A stretch of 64,000 bases of DNA. Origin: Liminaster sp045639585. Lineage in GTDB: Bacteria > Bacteroidota > Bacteroidia > Bacteroidales > UBA3663. Positions 26,530 to 36,918 of this stretch are shown here, in pieces. Numbering within the stretch: position 1 is the stretch's first letter; the number at the start of each line of letters is the position of its first letter. Location: NCBI GenBank assembly GCA_045639585.1, contig JAZUDJ010000034.1, forward strand, positions 14,623 through 78,622. Direction: 5' to 3'. The notes under the pieces were generated by a model, which searched no databases, was not told where the DNA came from, and worked only from the letters and a program-made list of their open reading frames with translations. The translations under genes were made by a program, and so were the position numbers.

Positions 26530-27318
26530 ATGAAAATTGCATTGATCGGTTATGGCAAAATGGGCCATATCATTGAAGAGATAGCAGTGAGTCGCGGCCA
26601 TGAGGTTGTGTGTACTATTGATATTAACAATTTGGAGGACTTTGAGAGCGAGGCGTTCAAGAGTGCTGACGTTGCTATTGAGTTCACGACCCCTAAAACT
26701 ACACGTGGCAATATGGCCAAGTGTTTGAAGGCAGGTGTGTCAGTGGTGGTGGGTTCTACTGGTTGGTACGATCAGCTCGACGAGGTGAAAGCCGAGGTCG
26801 CTGCTGCTAATGGTTCTCTGTTCTGGGCTTCGAACTTCTCGATTGGAGTTAACGTCTTTGTGGCAATGCAGAAGTATGTGGCTAAGATTATGAACGCCTA
26901 CCCTCAGTATGACGTGGCCATGGAAGAGACTCACCACATTCATAAGCTCGATTCTCCTTCGGGTACAGCGATTACCATTGCTAATGCTATCACCGACAAT
27001 CTGGATCGCAAACAATCATGGAAGGAGACCTCTTGCCTCTGGCTTAACGAGGACATGAGCGTCAACGTGGATCGCAATGCCGAGATGAACACCACCTTCG
27101 CGCCACACAATGAGGACGAACTAGAGGTCGTCGCTTTCCGTCGTGGCGAGGTGCCAGGTATCCATACCGTAGTGTATGACAGTGAGGTCGATACTATCAC
27201 CATGACCCACTCTGCCAAGAGTCGCCGTGGTTTTGCTCTTGGTGCTGTCTTTGCTGCTGAGTGGATGGCTGACGGCAAGAAGGGTGTCTACACAATGACA
27301 GACCTCATGAAATTCTAA
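26530..27318 (+). CDS. dapB: 4-hydroxy-tetrahydrodipicolinate reductase DapB
   Basis: This 262-residue NAD(P)H-dependent enzyme of the lysine/diaminopimelate pathway has the Rossmann motif IGYGKMGHII (6-15), EFTTP, VVGSTGWYDQL, ASNFSIGVNVF and the catalytic ETHHIHKLDSPSGTA, with the family C-terminal RRGFALGAVFAAEWM. It supplies precursors for peptidoglycan and lysine. It is the first gene of a run reaching ftsK, with gaps of at most 43 nt (lepB follows 22 nt later). Confidence 0.96.
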   Translation: MKIALIGYGKMGHIIEEIAVSRGHEVVCTIDINNLEDFESEAFKSADVAIEFTTPKTTRGNMAKCLKAGVSVVVGSTGWYDQLDEVKAEVAAANGSLFWASNFSIGVNVFVAMQKYVAKIMNAYPQYDVAMEETHHIHKLDSPSGTAITIANAITDNLDRKQSWKETSCLWLNEDMSVNVDRNAEMNTTFAPHNEDELEVVAFRRGEVPGIHTVVYDSEVDTITMTHSAKSRRGFALGAVFAAEWMADGKKGVYTMTDLMKF

Positions 27319-27340
27319 TATAAACCTAACCAAAACTAAA

Positions 27341-28828
27341 ATGACAGAAAACAAGACGAGTGAAGATTGTCAGCGTGGCTTTGATCGTAAGATGACAACC
27401 TTCGACAAAGTAAAGATGGCCTTCTGGCTGCTGGCACTGGCGCTCTTTGCGCTGTGGGCATCGAGCTGGGTGCCATTTGTATTCATGCCTTTTGTGGTAG
27501 ATCTCTACTGGATGCACTTCATCAAGTGGGATTGGTGGAAAGACCTTAATAATAGCTTACTGCGCAACGTGATGTCGTGGATCGACGCTATTGTTTTTGC
27601 GCTCTGTGCTGTATGGGTATTGCAGAACTTCTTCTTCCAGAACTTCCAGATTCCTACCACCTCGCTCGAGAAGACTATGCTGGCAGGTGACTACTTGATG
27701 GTGTCGAAGTATCACTATGGACCTCGTGTGCCAATGACACCACTTTCATTGCCTCTCTTCCAGAATACTATCACGCTGGGAGGAACGAATCTCGGTAAGT
27801 CGTACATCGAGCATCCACAGATCAACTACCGCCGTATGCCAGGATTGACCGACATCGAGCGTTATGATATTGTCGTGTTCAATTACCCGAACGGTGATAC
27901 AATCTGCACCAAGTGTGAGAATCCTGACTACTACAGTCTATGTCGCGCTTATGGCCGTGACAAGGTATGGAACGACAAACGACAGTTCGGTGATGTGGTA
28001 TACCGTCCTGTAGATCGCCGCGAGAATTATGTAAAACGTCTTGTCGGTATGCCAGGCGAAACGCTTCAGATTATTGATCGTAAAGTGCTTGTTGATGGCA
28101 AAGAGTTGCCAGAACCTCAGTATCTACAACATTTCTATCTGGTGCTCAGTAAGAATGGTATCACTGATAACTACTGGCGTCGTGAGCTTGGTATCTATAC
28201 TAAGGGTAATGGTTCGACTCTCAGTCCTGACGTCTATCAAATTAACGATCCAGGCGTATATGACTACCTTGGCATTAAACCTGATAGCGTTTCTGGCCAG
28301 TACAAACCGCTTTATCAGGTCAACATGACTCGTGAAATGGTAGCTAAGCTCGAAAAGAGCGGTAAGGCTGAATGGGTGCGAGAGATGCCAATGGAGTGGG
28401 AGCAGCCGGGTCAAGTGTATCCACAGCGAGAACTCAGCGAATGGACATCTGCTAACTTTGGACCTATCTGGATTCCTCGCCGAGGTGCTTCTATTAAGTT
28501 GACTGACGAAAATGTAGAACTCTATGGTCGTTGCATCCGCAGCTACGAGCAGAACCTCAAAACAGGAGATGGCCAAGGTAATGAACTAATTCGCACAGGT
28601 AAGGACAGTTATGAACTCAATGGTGAGCCAGCAAAGGAATATACCTTCCAGATGGATTACTATTGGATGATGGGTGACAATCGCGACAACTCGCTCGACT
28701 CACGCTTCTGGGGCTTCGTCCCTGAGGATCATATTGTGGGTACACCGCTATTCGTATGGTTCTCAATCGATCAGGAGACGGGTGAATGGAGAAAAGATCG
28801 TTGGTTCAAACAGGTGAAAGGATTGTGA
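27341..28828 (+). CDS. lepB: Signal peptidase I LepB, long Bacteroidetes form
   Basis: This 495-residue inner-membrane serine protease removes signal peptides from exported proteins. Two membrane segments lie at about 26-52 and 80-98. The catalytic serine is S108 in IPTTSLEKTML and the lysine K232 in NYVKRLVGMPGE; GDNRDNSLDSRFWGFVPEDHIVG is the conserved C-terminal box. About 200 extra residues between the lysine box and the GDNRDNS box make it much longer than the E. coli enzyme (324), as is common in Bacteroidales. It is in the dapB run. Confidence 0.95.
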   Translation: MTENKTSEDCQRGFDRKMTTFDKVKMAFWLLALALFALWASSWVPFVFMPFVVDLYWMHFIKWDWWKDLNNSLLRNVMSWIDAIVFALCAVWVLQNFFFQNFQIPTTSLEKTMLAGDYLMVSKYHYGPRVPMTPLSLPLFQNTITLGGTNLGKSYIEHPQINYRRMPGLTDIERYDIVVFNYPNGDTICTKCENPDYYSLCRAYGRDKVWNDKRQFGDVVYRPVDRRENYVKRLVGMPGETLQIIDRKVLVDGKELPEPQYLQHFYLVLSKNGITDNYWRRELGIYTKGNGSTLSPDVYQINDPGVYDYLGIKPDSVSGQYKPLYQVNMTREMVAKLEKSGKAEWVREMPMEWEQPGQVYPQRELSEWTSANFGPIWIPRRGASIKLTDENVELYGRCIRSYEQNLKTGDGQGNELIRTGKDSYELNGEPAKEYTFQMDYYWMMGDNRDNSLDSRFWGFVPEDHIVGTPLFVWFSIDQETGEWRKDRWFKQVKGL

Positions 28829-28866
28829 GAATTCATAATTCATAGTTGAGAATTCATAATTGGGAA
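28829..28866. repeat. Short GAATTCATAATT repeat between lepB and wbqC genes
   Basis: GAATTCATAATT occurs at about 28829 and again at 28850 with a variant between (CATAGTTGA). It is a short simple repeat in the intergenic space, related in style to the repeats at 20713 and 46421. Confidence 0.5.
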
Positions 28867-28871
28867 TTTCT

Positions 28872-29483
28872 GTGAAAGTATTACCAACCGCATATCTTGC
28901 TCCAATAAGCTATTATGCTGTTCTTTTCCATGAACCAGAGGTTGTCATTGAGGCGCATGAACACTATGTGAAACAGACGTTGAGAAACCGCACGGTGATC
29001 AGTACTGGACAAGGTCCTCAGACGCTCTCGATCAATGTGCAGAAAGGTAACAAACTCAAGATGCCTATCACTGAGATCCTGCTGAGTGACCATGGGAATT
29101 GGATGCACCAGCATTTGTATTCGCTTGCTACATACTATGGTAACAGTCCTTTCTATGAGTACTATATCGACGAACTGAAAGAGGTAATGCTGCATGGACA
29201 CGACGGCTCGCTCTTCGGACTTAATGAAGCGCTACGAAAGAAGATCTGTGAGCTCATCGGCTTTGAACCAAATGTGCGATATAGTGAGGAGTGGATGGGC
29301 GTGAACCGATTGGGAGAAGAGCTTGTAAACCCTGACATTGTGACTCCAATGTATTATCAGGTAGCTGGTTTGGGAACAGAGAAGCAGGCTTTTATGCACA
29401 ATCTGAGCATACTGGATTTACTATTTAATATGGGCAATGAAAGTATACTTGTACTGAACCAAATGAATGTTGTTAATTGTTAG
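28872..29483 (+). CDS. WbqC-like family protein
   Basis: This protein of about 203 residues starts at the GTG at 28872, giving M-KVLPTAYLAPISYYA, which matches the family N-terminus better than the TTG at 28860 inside the repeat. Family features are HEHYVKQTLRNRTVI, the LSINVQKGNKLKMPITEI strand pair, and HQHLYSLATYYGNSPFYEYY. WbqC proteins are associated with surface polysaccharide loci in some bacteria but have no proven reaction. In Bacteroidales they often follow lepB, as here. It lies 43 nt after lepB and 25 nt before dxs. Confidence 0.82.
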   Translation: MKVLPTAYLAPISYYAVLFHEPEVVIEAHEHYVKQTLRNRTVISTGQGPQTLSINVQKGNKLKMPITEILLSDHGNWMHQHLYSLATYYGNSPFYEYYIDELKEVMLHGHDGSLFGLNEALRKKICELIGFEPNVRYSEEWMGVNRLGEELVNPDIVTPMYYQVAGLGTEKQAFMHNLSILDLLFNMGNESILVLNQMNVVNC

Positions 29484-29508
29484 CATTTTTTTGTTGACTG
29501 TTTTATAA

Positions 29509-31407
29509 ATGGATCAGAAATTGACTGACATACTACAGAAAAACGGGTATCCTGAAGACCTTCGCAAGTTGCCTGTGAACGACTTGCCAGAGGTATGTGA
29601 GGCTATCCGTCAGTTCATCATTGAGCAGGTGAGCGTTCATCCGGGACATTTCGCCTCAAGTCTTGGCGCTGTGGAACTGACTGTAGCATTGCACTATGTA
29701 TATAATACTCCTGAGGATCGTCTCGTTTGGGACGTCGGTCATCAGGCTTATCCGCATAAGATTCTTACAGGGCGTCGCGAGCGTTTTTCGACGCTCCGTC
29801 AGAAAGGAGGTTTAAGTGGCTTTCCGACTCCGATGGAGAGCGAATATGATACCTTTTCTACAGGACATGCCAGCAACAGTATCAGTGCCGCTCTTGGTAT
29901 GGCCGTGGCCAACAAGCTGAAAGGTGATGATCGTAAGGTTGTAGCTGTAATCGGCGATGCATCGATAAGTGGAGGTATGGCCTTCGAAGGATTGAACAAC
30001 GCATCTTCGCACCCCAATGACTTGCTCATCGTGCTTAACGATAACCAGATGGCGATTGATCAGAATGTAGGAGCCCTCTATCACTATCTGACCACTATCA
30101 CTACCAGTCAGCGCTATAATCTATTGCGTTATAAGGCTTACAATGTGCTGAAGAAGCATAACCTGATTGGAGACAAGTTCCGCCGAGCTATGGTGCGCTT
30201 TGCCAACTCAATTAAGTCATTGGTAAGTCGCCGTCAGAATATTTTCGAAGGCCTCGATATTCGTTATTTCGGTCCAGTGGATGGTCATAATGTTGTAAAG
30301 TTGGACAAGACATTGCAGAAGATTAAGGATCTCCATGGCCCAAAGATGCTGCATGTCTGCACCATTAAAGGCAAAGGCTTCAAGCCGGCAGAGGATGAGG
30401 CGACGATATGGCATGCTCCGGGTAAGTTCAATCCAGAGACGGGTGAGCGTATCAAGGAGAGTACCCAGGGAATGGCGCCAAAATTCCAGGACGTCTTCGG
30501 TAAGACGCTGGTGGAGCTGGCAGAACAGAACGAGCGTATTGTGGGTATTACGCCTGCTATGCCGACAGGTTGTTCGATGAACTTCATGATGGATCGCTTC
30601 CCTGATCGCACCTTCGATGTGGGTATTGCTGAGGAGCATGCTGTGACCTTCAGCGGCGGTTTGGCCAAAGAGGGACGGTTGCCATTCTGCAACATCTATT
30701 CGGCCTTCATGCAGCGAGCTTTGGATCAGGTGATCAACGATGTGGCATTGACCCATCTGCACGTGATCTTCTGTCTGGATCGTGCCGGCATCGTAGGTGC
30801 GGATGGTCCTACTCATCATGGTGTGTTCGACATCGCACAATTCCGTGCCATTCCGGGTATGACCGTATGTTCGCCAATCAACGAACACTGGTTGCGTCGA
30901 CTGATGTATACGTCTACGCTTAATACAGAAGGTCCTTGGATGATCCGTTATCCACGTGGCAACGGTAGCATCGGTGGAGAAGAAGCTGATGGCACGCCAC
31001 ACTGGATGTGTCCGCTCGAAAGGGTAGAGGTCGGCAAGGGCTACTGCTTGCGCGAAGGTAATGGCGACACCGCCATCCTGAGCTTTGGACCTATCGGTAC
31101 AGAAGCAGCGAAGGCCATCGAGCAGAGCGGTAAGGACGTCGCACATTATGATATGGTCTTCTGCAAACCGATAGATAAGGCGTTGCTCGCAACCATATTT
31201 AATAAGTATACTCGCATCATTACTGTAGAGGATGGCATCGCTGACGGAGGCTTCGGCTCGGCCGTGCTTGAAGAAGCCAACCGCCAGCAATATAAAGGTC
31301 AGATTGTACGTCTGGGTGTACCAGATGAGTTTGTGACACATGGTGCGGTCAAGGAGTTGTATCATGATTGTGGCATTGATGCTGCAGGAATATTACAGAA
31401 GTTATGA
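29509..31407 (+). CDS. dxs: 1-deoxy-D-xylulose-5-phosphate synthase Dxs
   Basis: This 632-residue thiamine-pyrophosphate enzyme condenses pyruvate with glyceraldehyde 3-phosphate to start the non-mevalonate isoprenoid pathway; the product also feeds ThiG and pyridoxal synthesis. Motifs: HPGHFASSLGAVELTVALHY, VWDVGHQAYPHKILTGR, GDASISGGMAFEGLNNA with the TPP-binding NDNQMAI, DGHN, and the catalytic EEHAVTFSGGLA, with a transketolase C-terminal domain. Full length. It overlaps the next gene by 4 nt (ATGA). Confidence 0.97.
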   Translation: MDQKLTDILQKNGYPEDLRKLPVNDLPEVCEAIRQFIIEQVSVHPGHFASSLGAVELTVALHYVYNTPEDRLVWDVGHQAYPHKILTGRRERFSTLRQKGGLSGFPTPMESEYDTFSTGHASNSISAALGMAVANKLKGDDRKVVAVIGDASISGGMAFEGLNNASSHPNDLLIVLNDNQMAIDQNVGALYHYLTTITTSQRYNLLRYKAYNVLKKHNLIGDKFRRAMVRFANSIKSLVSRRQNIFEGLDIRYFGPVDGHNVVKLDKTLQKIKDLHGPKMLHVCTIKGKGFKPAEDEATIWHAPGKFNPETGERIKESTQGMAPKFQDVFGKTLVELAEQNERIVGITPAMPTGCSMNFMMDRFPDRTFDVGIAEEHAVTFSGGLAKEGRLPFCNIYSAFMQRALDQVINDVALTHLHVIFCLDRAGIVGADGPTHHGVFDIAQFRAIPGMTVCSPINEHWLRRLMYTSTLNTEGPWMIRYPRGNGSIGGEEADGTPHWMCPLERVEVGKGYCLREGNGDTAILSFGPIGTEAAKAIEQSGKDVAHYDMVFCKPIDKALLATIFNKYTRIITVEDGIADGGFGSAVLEEANRQQYKGQIVRLGVPDEFVTHGAVKELYHDCGIDAAGILQKL

Positions 31408-32741
31408 AAATCATTGTCGCCGGTGCCGCTGAGGTTGGTACCCATCTGGCCAAACTGTTGGCCAAAGAGAACATGGACGTAGTGCTGATGGATGCAGATC
31501 CAGAAAAGATTGCACAGCTCACGTTCATGAACCTCATGACTATGGTCGGTAAGCCTACCAGCATCACGTCGTTACGTGAGGCGGGAGTTCCAACGTGCGA
31601 CCTTTTCATCGCTGTAACTCCAGACGAGAGTATCAACATCCACGCCTGTATACTGGCAGCTAACCTCGGCGCTCGTAAGACGGTGGCTCGCATTGATGAT
31701 AAGGAGATGCTCAAGCCGGCCAGCGTGGAGTTCTATAAGCGCATTGGCGTAAGTCATCTCGTTTATCCAGAGATGCTGGCAGGTCAGGCGGTGTCGTCGG
31801 CTATCATGCGTCCATGGGCACGTCAGAGCTACGAACTGTGCGACGGTAAGTTGCAGCTGGTAGGTGTCAAAGTGTATAAGGATGCACCGATCGTAGGGCA
31901 GACGCTCATCGAGATCGGTAAGCGCCACCATGATCACTTCCATGTGGCTGCTATTAAACGAGGCGACGATCTGATGATACCGAGCGCTACCGACATGGTG
32001 CTGGCCGATGATGTGGTGTATTTCGTCACGGTGCCAGAGAAGCTCGATGTGATACGCCTTACTTGCGGCAAGCGCGAGGTGCACCTACAGCGCGTAATCA
32101 TCATGGGAGGTACACGTATTGGTGTACAGACGTGTTATCATCTGCCAGACAACCTTGATGTACTCTTTATTGAGCCGAATCGTCACCGAGCCGAAGAACT
32201 TATGGAACTCGTTCCAAAGGCGCACGTTATTCAGGGAAAGGTGGCTGATCAGGAAGCTATGACCTCGGTGCATATTGAAAAGTCAGATGCACTGGTGGCT
32301 TTGGGCATGGAGAGCGGTTCGAACATCCTCGCCTGCCTGTCGGCCAAGAAGATGGGTGTGGGTAAGACCGTGGCTGAGGTTCCGGATGTGGAGTATATCT
32401 CATTGGCCACGAACCTCAACATCGGTTCGGTGGTCAACAAGAAGATCGTTACCGCCAGCGCCATCTACCAGTTGCTGCTTGATGCGGATAAGACCAATGC
32501 CAAGTGCTTTAGCCTTGACGACGCTGAGGTTGCCGACTTGGTGGCACAAGAGGGTAGCCGTATCACCGCCAAACCAGTCATGAACCTCTCGTTGCCAAAG
32601 GGAATCACCTTGGGTGGTCTTGTGCGTGACGGTAAGGGTATGACTGTTACAGGTCAGACTCAGATCCAGCCGAGCGATCATGTTATCGTTATCTATATGA
32701 ACGAGAAGATTTCGCAAGTAGAGAAGTTGTTTGTCAAGTAA
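31404..32741 (+). CDS. trkA: Trk potassium uptake regulatory subunit TrkA
   Basis: This 445-residue cytoplasmic protein has two TrkA_N-TrkA_C units. The first Rossmann motif is VAGAAEVGTHLAKLLA (4-19) with the nucleotide-binding acid in VLMDADPEKI; the second begins RVIIMGGTRIGVQTC (about 230). The C-terminal RCK-type domains are at about 140-220 and 365-445. It gates the TrkH channel in response to nucleotides. It overlaps dxs by 4 nt and precedes trkH by 30 nt. Confidence 0.95.
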   Translation: MKIIVAGAAEVGTHLAKLLAKENMDVVLMDADPEKIAQLTFMNLMTMVGKPTSITSLREAGVPTCDLFIAVTPDESINIHACILAANLGARKTVARIDDKEMLKPASVEFYKRIGVSHLVYPEMLAGQAVSSAIMRPWARQSYELCDGKLQLVGVKVYKDAPIVGQTLIEIGKRHHDHFHVAAIKRGDDLMIPSATDMVLADDVVYFVTVPEKLDVIRLTCGKREVHLQRVIIMGGTRIGVQTCYHLPDNLDVLFIEPNRHRAEELMELVPKAHVIQGKVADQEAMTSVHIEKSDALVALGMESGSNILACLSAKKMGVGKTVAEVPDVEYISLATNLNIGSVVNKKIVTASAIYQLLLDADKTNAKCFSLDDAEVADLVAQEGSRITAKPVMNLSLPKGITLGGLVRDGKGMTVTGQTQIQPSDHVIVIYMNEKISQVEKLFVK

Positions 32742-32771
32742 ATAGTACATGGTGCTTGATTAAATGATAAA

Positions 32772-34286
32772 ATGAATAATATTAACTGGTCATTGATTCG
32801 CCACATCTTCGGTGTGCTGCTGCTTATGGAAGCCTTCTTCATGGGCTTGGCAACACTTGTGGGTGTATACTATCATTATCAGATAGGAGAGGGCGACTGG
32901 TTGGCATTACTCGTCACTACGCTGATCACAGCGACGGTGGGAGAGGCGATGCTGATGACCAGTAAGGGGCATACTCGACGGATAACTACACGAGAAGGCT
33001 TTCTCGTCGTCTCGTTGGCATGGGTGGTGTTTTGCACCTTAGGTATGATACCGTTCCTGCTCACGGGTACAAGTCCGACGGTAGGAAGCGCTTATCTTGA
33101 GGCTATGTCTGGCTTCACGACTACGGGTTGCACCACGATTACCGACCTCGAATCGGTGCCTCATGGATTGATGTTCTGGCGTCACATCATGCAGTGGCTT
33201 GGAGGCTTGGGCATCGTGGTCATCAGCTTGGCACTAATCCCAATGATCGGCACGGGAGCCACACAGGTATTCAGTGCAGAGACGAATGGATTGAGTGTGG
33301 ATAAACTCCGTCCGAAGATCCAACAGACGGCACAACGCCTCTGGACGATTTATCTTGGCTTGAGCGTACTCAACGTATTGCTCTATTGGTTAGGCGATAT
33401 GTCGTGGTTTGACGCTGTCTGCCACACGTTCTCTACGATGGCTTCGGGTGGATTCAGTACACATTCTGCATCGATTGGCTTCTTCCAGTCTTCATATATA
33501 GAATATGTGTGCATTGTCTTCCTGTTTGTCACGTCGGTCAACTATAATCTGTTCTATTTCTTGGGTATGGGTTATTTCCGGCTGACTTGGAAGAATGAAG
33601 AACTTCGATGGTTTACCTACGCCGTCATAGGTTTCACGTTGCTCTTTATGTTTCTTAACTACTTGACGGCAACGGGAGTTATCGGAGATGTTACTGATCC
33701 CTCAAGTCTTGGTGATGGCACGTGGGAATGCCGATTCCGTACTTCGCTCTTCCATACTTTGACCATTATCTCGTCAGCAGGCTATCAGGCGCAGTATTTC
33801 GACTATGTGGCATGGGGTCATGTCTTCTGGCTCCCGACGCTCATGATGATGGCTATGGGAGGTTGCTCATCGAGTACTGCAGGTGGCTTAAAGGTGGTTC
33901 GATTTGTGGTACTTTTTAAGAACGCCAAGCAGGAGTTTTTTCAGGCTTTGCATCCGCGTTCGGTAAGTGCAGTACGTCTCAATGGACATACGCTGCCACA
34001 TGATACGGTTTTCAAGATACTGGCTATGCTGAGTATTTATCTCATTCTGCTGGTTATCTCGATATTTATACTGCAATGCATGGGTATTACATTCGACACG
34101 TCTATCGGCTGTGTCATCTCTGCATTAGGTAATACTGGTCCTGCTTTGGGAGATGCAGGTCCTGCTTTCAACTGGGCTTTCCTGCCGGAGGTTGCTAAGT
34201 GGTACCTTGCATTTCTGATGATGGTAGGACGACTTGAAATTTTTACGGTGATACTGTTATTCTCACCGATGTTCTGGAAGAAGTAA
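32772..34286 (+). CDS. trkH: Trk potassium transporter membrane subunit TrkH
   Basis: This 504-residue polytopic inner-membrane protein of the TrkH/KtrB family has about ten to twelve hydrophobic segments and the four pore repeats with filter-like stretches: SGFTTTGCTTI, FSTMASGGFSTHS, ISSAGYQAQYF and ALGNTGPALGD. It takes up potassium together with TrkA, encoded just upstream. It ends MVGRLEIFTVILLFSPMFW, typical of the family. Confidence 0.95.
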   Translation: MNNINWSLIRHIFGVLLLMEAFFMGLATLVGVYYHYQIGEGDWLALLVTTLITATVGEAMLMTSKGHTRRITTREGFLVVSLAWVVFCTLGMIPFLLTGTSPTVGSAYLEAMSGFTTTGCTTITDLESVPHGLMFWRHIMQWLGGLGIVVISLALIPMIGTGATQVFSAETNGLSVDKLRPKIQQTAQRLWTIYLGLSVLNVLLYWLGDMSWFDAVCHTFSTMASGGFSTHSASIGFFQSSYIEYVCIVFLFVTSVNYNLFYFLGMGYFRLTWKNEELRWFTYAVIGFTLLFMFLNYLTATGVIGDVTDPSSLGDGTWECRFRTSLFHTLTIISSAGYQAQYFDYVAWGHVFWLPTLMMMAMGGCSSSTAGGLKVVRFVVLFKNAKQEFFQALHPRSVSAVRLNGHTLPHDTVFKILAMLSIYLILLVISIFILQCMGITFDTSIGCVISALGNTGPALGDAGPAFNWAFLPEVAKWYLAFLMMVGRLEIFTVILLFSPMFWKK

Positions 34287-34317
34287 AGAAACAAACAAAA
34301 TAGAATTTTCAAATATA

Positions 34318-36906
34318 ATGGCAACAAAAGATAAGAAATCAACTGTAAAGGAAAGTAAGGCTCCAAAGAAGCCCAGCAAGCTGAAAGCATTTTTTCAGAG
34401 TGAGCGTTCCCGGTTTATTGCTGGCTTGTTGATCCTGGTCTTTTCAGCTTCATTAGCTGTAGCTTTCCTGTCATTCCTCGTTACGGGTAAGGACGATCAG
34501 GCTCTGCTCGAGAATATGCCTCTCTCTGCCATTTTTAGTACAGGTAATGGTCTGAACAACTGGGGTGGTACTATAGGCGCGTTTGCTTCTGAATACTGCA
34601 TCAATCGCTGGATTGGCCTTTCTGCGTTCTTGTTCGTGGTGTTCTTATTCCGTTTTGGATATAGTATGATTCAACGTCTGAGCCTTCGTCCGATGGTCGG
34701 TATCTTTGTTCGCACAGCTTTATGGGCTATCTGGTTCTCGTTGTTCTTCGGTATGGTCTGTGCGGTGCTTGATGCATGGTTCGACTTAGGAATGCAGTCG
34801 CAATTCATCTACCTAGGAGGTAAGCATGGTTATGACTTTGCCCAACTACTGATTGCCAATTTAGGTACGATGGGACTTATATTCGTCATCATCGCTACAG
34901 GATTGATTCTGAGTGCTTTCGTATTTACAAGCACGATGGATCGAACACGTCGTCTCTTCGAGGTGGCTCCTTGGTTCAGGGTTCGATATAGTGATTTGCG
35001 AAAGAAGGTCCTTGAGCGTCAGGCTAAGCGCAAGGCAGAGAAAGAGAAGCAGGAGGAAGAGGCTCGGCAAGCCGCTCTTCTGGCTCAACAGCAGCAAGAA
35101 GTAGTGGATCCTCAAGAAGAACCATTAGATGTTGTTGATCAGGAAGGACAAGACCAAGACCCTGTGGTCGGTACAGAAATTCCAGTCATTATCCCAGCTG
35201 CTACTATTACCCCAGAAGTTCCTGAGGTAATTACAGACGTAGTCCCTGAGACTCTTGCTACCAATGACCCAACCTTCACGGTTAAGACCAATACTACTGA
35301 GGTTGTGGATGAGCCTGTAGCTAAGGATACGGATGATTTGCCGATGGAGGATTATGATCCTACGGCAGACTTGTCTCATTACCAGTTCCCTGGCTTCGAC
35401 CTGCTCAAGGCTTATGACAGCAATGTCTCGGTAGATATGAACGAGCAGAATGAGAACAAGGAGAAGATCCGTCAGACATTGAGTGACTATGGTATTGAGA
35501 TTCAGAGCATCTCCGCTACTGTTGGACCGACCATTACATTGTTTGAAATCGTTCTGGTATCAGGTACGAAGATCAGCCGTGTCAAGAACCTGAGTGACGA
35601 AATCGCCATGTCTATCGCTTCGAAGAGCGGTATCCGTATCATTGCGCCAATCCCTGGTAAGTCGGCGATCGGTATTGAGGTACCTAACAATGATCCGCAG
35701 ACCGTCTCGATGCGAGATTGTATCGCTTCTCGCGCCTTCCAGGAGGCGAAGATGGAACTTCCTGTTGCGTTGGGTAAGACTATTACCAATGAGGTGTTTA
35801 CATTCGACCTTGCCAAGGCTCCACATCTTCTTGTTGCTGGTGCAACTGGTCAGGGTAAGTCTGTAGGTTTGAATGCTATCATTACTTCGCTACTTTATAA
35901 GAAGCATCCTTCTCAGTTGAAGATTGTGCTTGTAGACCCAAAGATGGTAGAGTTCAGCATCTACAAGCGTATCGAGAAACACTATCTGGCCAAGTTGCCT
36001 GATCAGGAGAATCCTATTATTACTGACGTCACAAAGACCGTCGACATTCTCCGCTCGCTTTGTGCAGAGATGGAGGATCGCTATGCTTTGGTCGAAGACG
36101 CAGGCGTACGTAATATTAAGGAATATAACGAGAAGTTCATCCATCGTCACCTTAATCCAAAGAAGCACATTACAGCTCCAATCGGTAGCCGAGAGGGTAC
36201 ACATCACCGTTATCTGCCTTATATCGTGGCTGTTATCGATGAGTATGGTGACTTGATTATGACAGCAGGTAAGGAGGTGGAGCTTCCTATCGCTCGTATT
36301 GCACAGAAGGCGCGCGCTGTGGGTATTCACATGATCATCGCTACCCAGCGTCCTTCTGCCAAGATCGTGACAGGTATCATCAAGGCCAACTTCCCTGCAC
36401 GTATTGCTTTCCGTGTATCCCAGAGCATCGACTCAAGTATTATCCTTGATCAGCCTGGTGCACAGAACCTGATTGGTCGTGGTGACCTGCTCTATTCGTC
36501 TGGTAATGTTCCGGTACGTGTGCAATGTGCATTTGTTGATACACCTGAGGTGGATCGTATCAACCACTTTATCGCTGACCAGCAGAGCTATCCTACGGCG
36601 CTTATCCTTCCTGAACCTAAGTTGCAGGAAGGAGAGGATGATGGAAGCGGAAGTGCTGAAGTTGATCTGAACCAGCTTGATTCCATGTTCGAAGAAGCTG
36701 CCGAGATGGTAGTTGCCACAGGACAGGGTAGCACCTCGATGATCCAGCGTAAGTTCAGTATTGGATATAATCGTGCTGGCCGCATTATGGATCAGCTCGA
36801 GGCTGCTGGTATTGTAGGTCCTTATACGGGTAGCAAGGCGCGTGCCGTGTTGGTTGATAGTGATAGTGAATTACGACAGATTCTGGAGGATCTCAAGAAC
36901 AGATAA
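34318..36906 (+). CDS. ftsK: DNA translocase FtsK/SpoIIIE
   Basis: This 862-residue protein pumps chromosomal DNA at the division septum. There are four N-terminal membrane segments (about 30-55, 92-120, 130-150 and 175-205), an acidic, P/E/V-rich linker (about 240-365), the alpha-beta motor with Walker A GATGQGKS (508-515) and Walker B IVAVIDEYGDLIM, and a C-terminal winged-helix gamma domain (GSTSMIQRKFSIGYNRAGRIM) that reads orienting sequences. Full length for Bacteroidetes. It lies 31 nt after trkH. Confidence 0.96.
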   Translation: MATKDKKSTVKESKAPKKPSKLKAFFQSERSRFIAGLLILVFSASLAVAFLSFLVTGKDDQALLENMPLSAIFSTGNGLNNWGGTIGAFASEYCINRWIGLSAFLFVVFLFRFGYSMIQRLSLRPMVGIFVRTALWAIWFSLFFGMVCAVLDAWFDLGMQSQFIYLGGKHGYDFAQLLIANLGTMGLIFVIIATGLILSAFVFTSTMDRTRRLFEVAPWFRVRYSDLRKKVLERQAKRKAEKEKQEEEARQAALLAQQQQEVVDPQEEPLDVVDQEGQDQDPVVGTEIPVIIPAATITPEVPEVITDVVPETLATNDPTFTVKTNTTEVVDEPVAKDTDDLPMEDYDPTADLSHYQFPGFDLLKAYDSNVSVDMNEQNENKEKIRQTLSDYGIEIQSISATVGPTITLFEIVLVSGTKISRVKNLSDEIAMSIASKSGIRIIAPIPGKSAIGIEVPNNDPQTVSMRDCIASRAFQEAKMELPVALGKTITNEVFTFDLAKAPHLLVAGATGQGKSVGLNAIITSLLYKKHPSQLKIVLVDPKMVEFSIYKRIEKHYLAKLPDQENPIITDVTKTVDILRSLCAEMEDRYALVEDAGVRNIKEYNEKFIHRHLNPKKHITAPIGSREGTHHRYLPYIVAVIDEYGDLIMTAGKEVELPIARIAQKARAVGIHMIIATQRPSAKIVTGIIKANFPARIAFRVSQSIDSSIILDQPGAQNLIGRGDLLYSSGNVPVRVQCAFVDTPEVDRINHFIADQQSYPTALILPEPKLQEGEDDGSGSAEVDLNQLDSMFEEAAEMVVATGQGSTSMIQRKFSIGYNRAGRIMDQLEAAGIVGPYTGSKARAVLVDSDSELRQILEDLKNR

Positions 36907-36918
36907 CTGGCATCTATT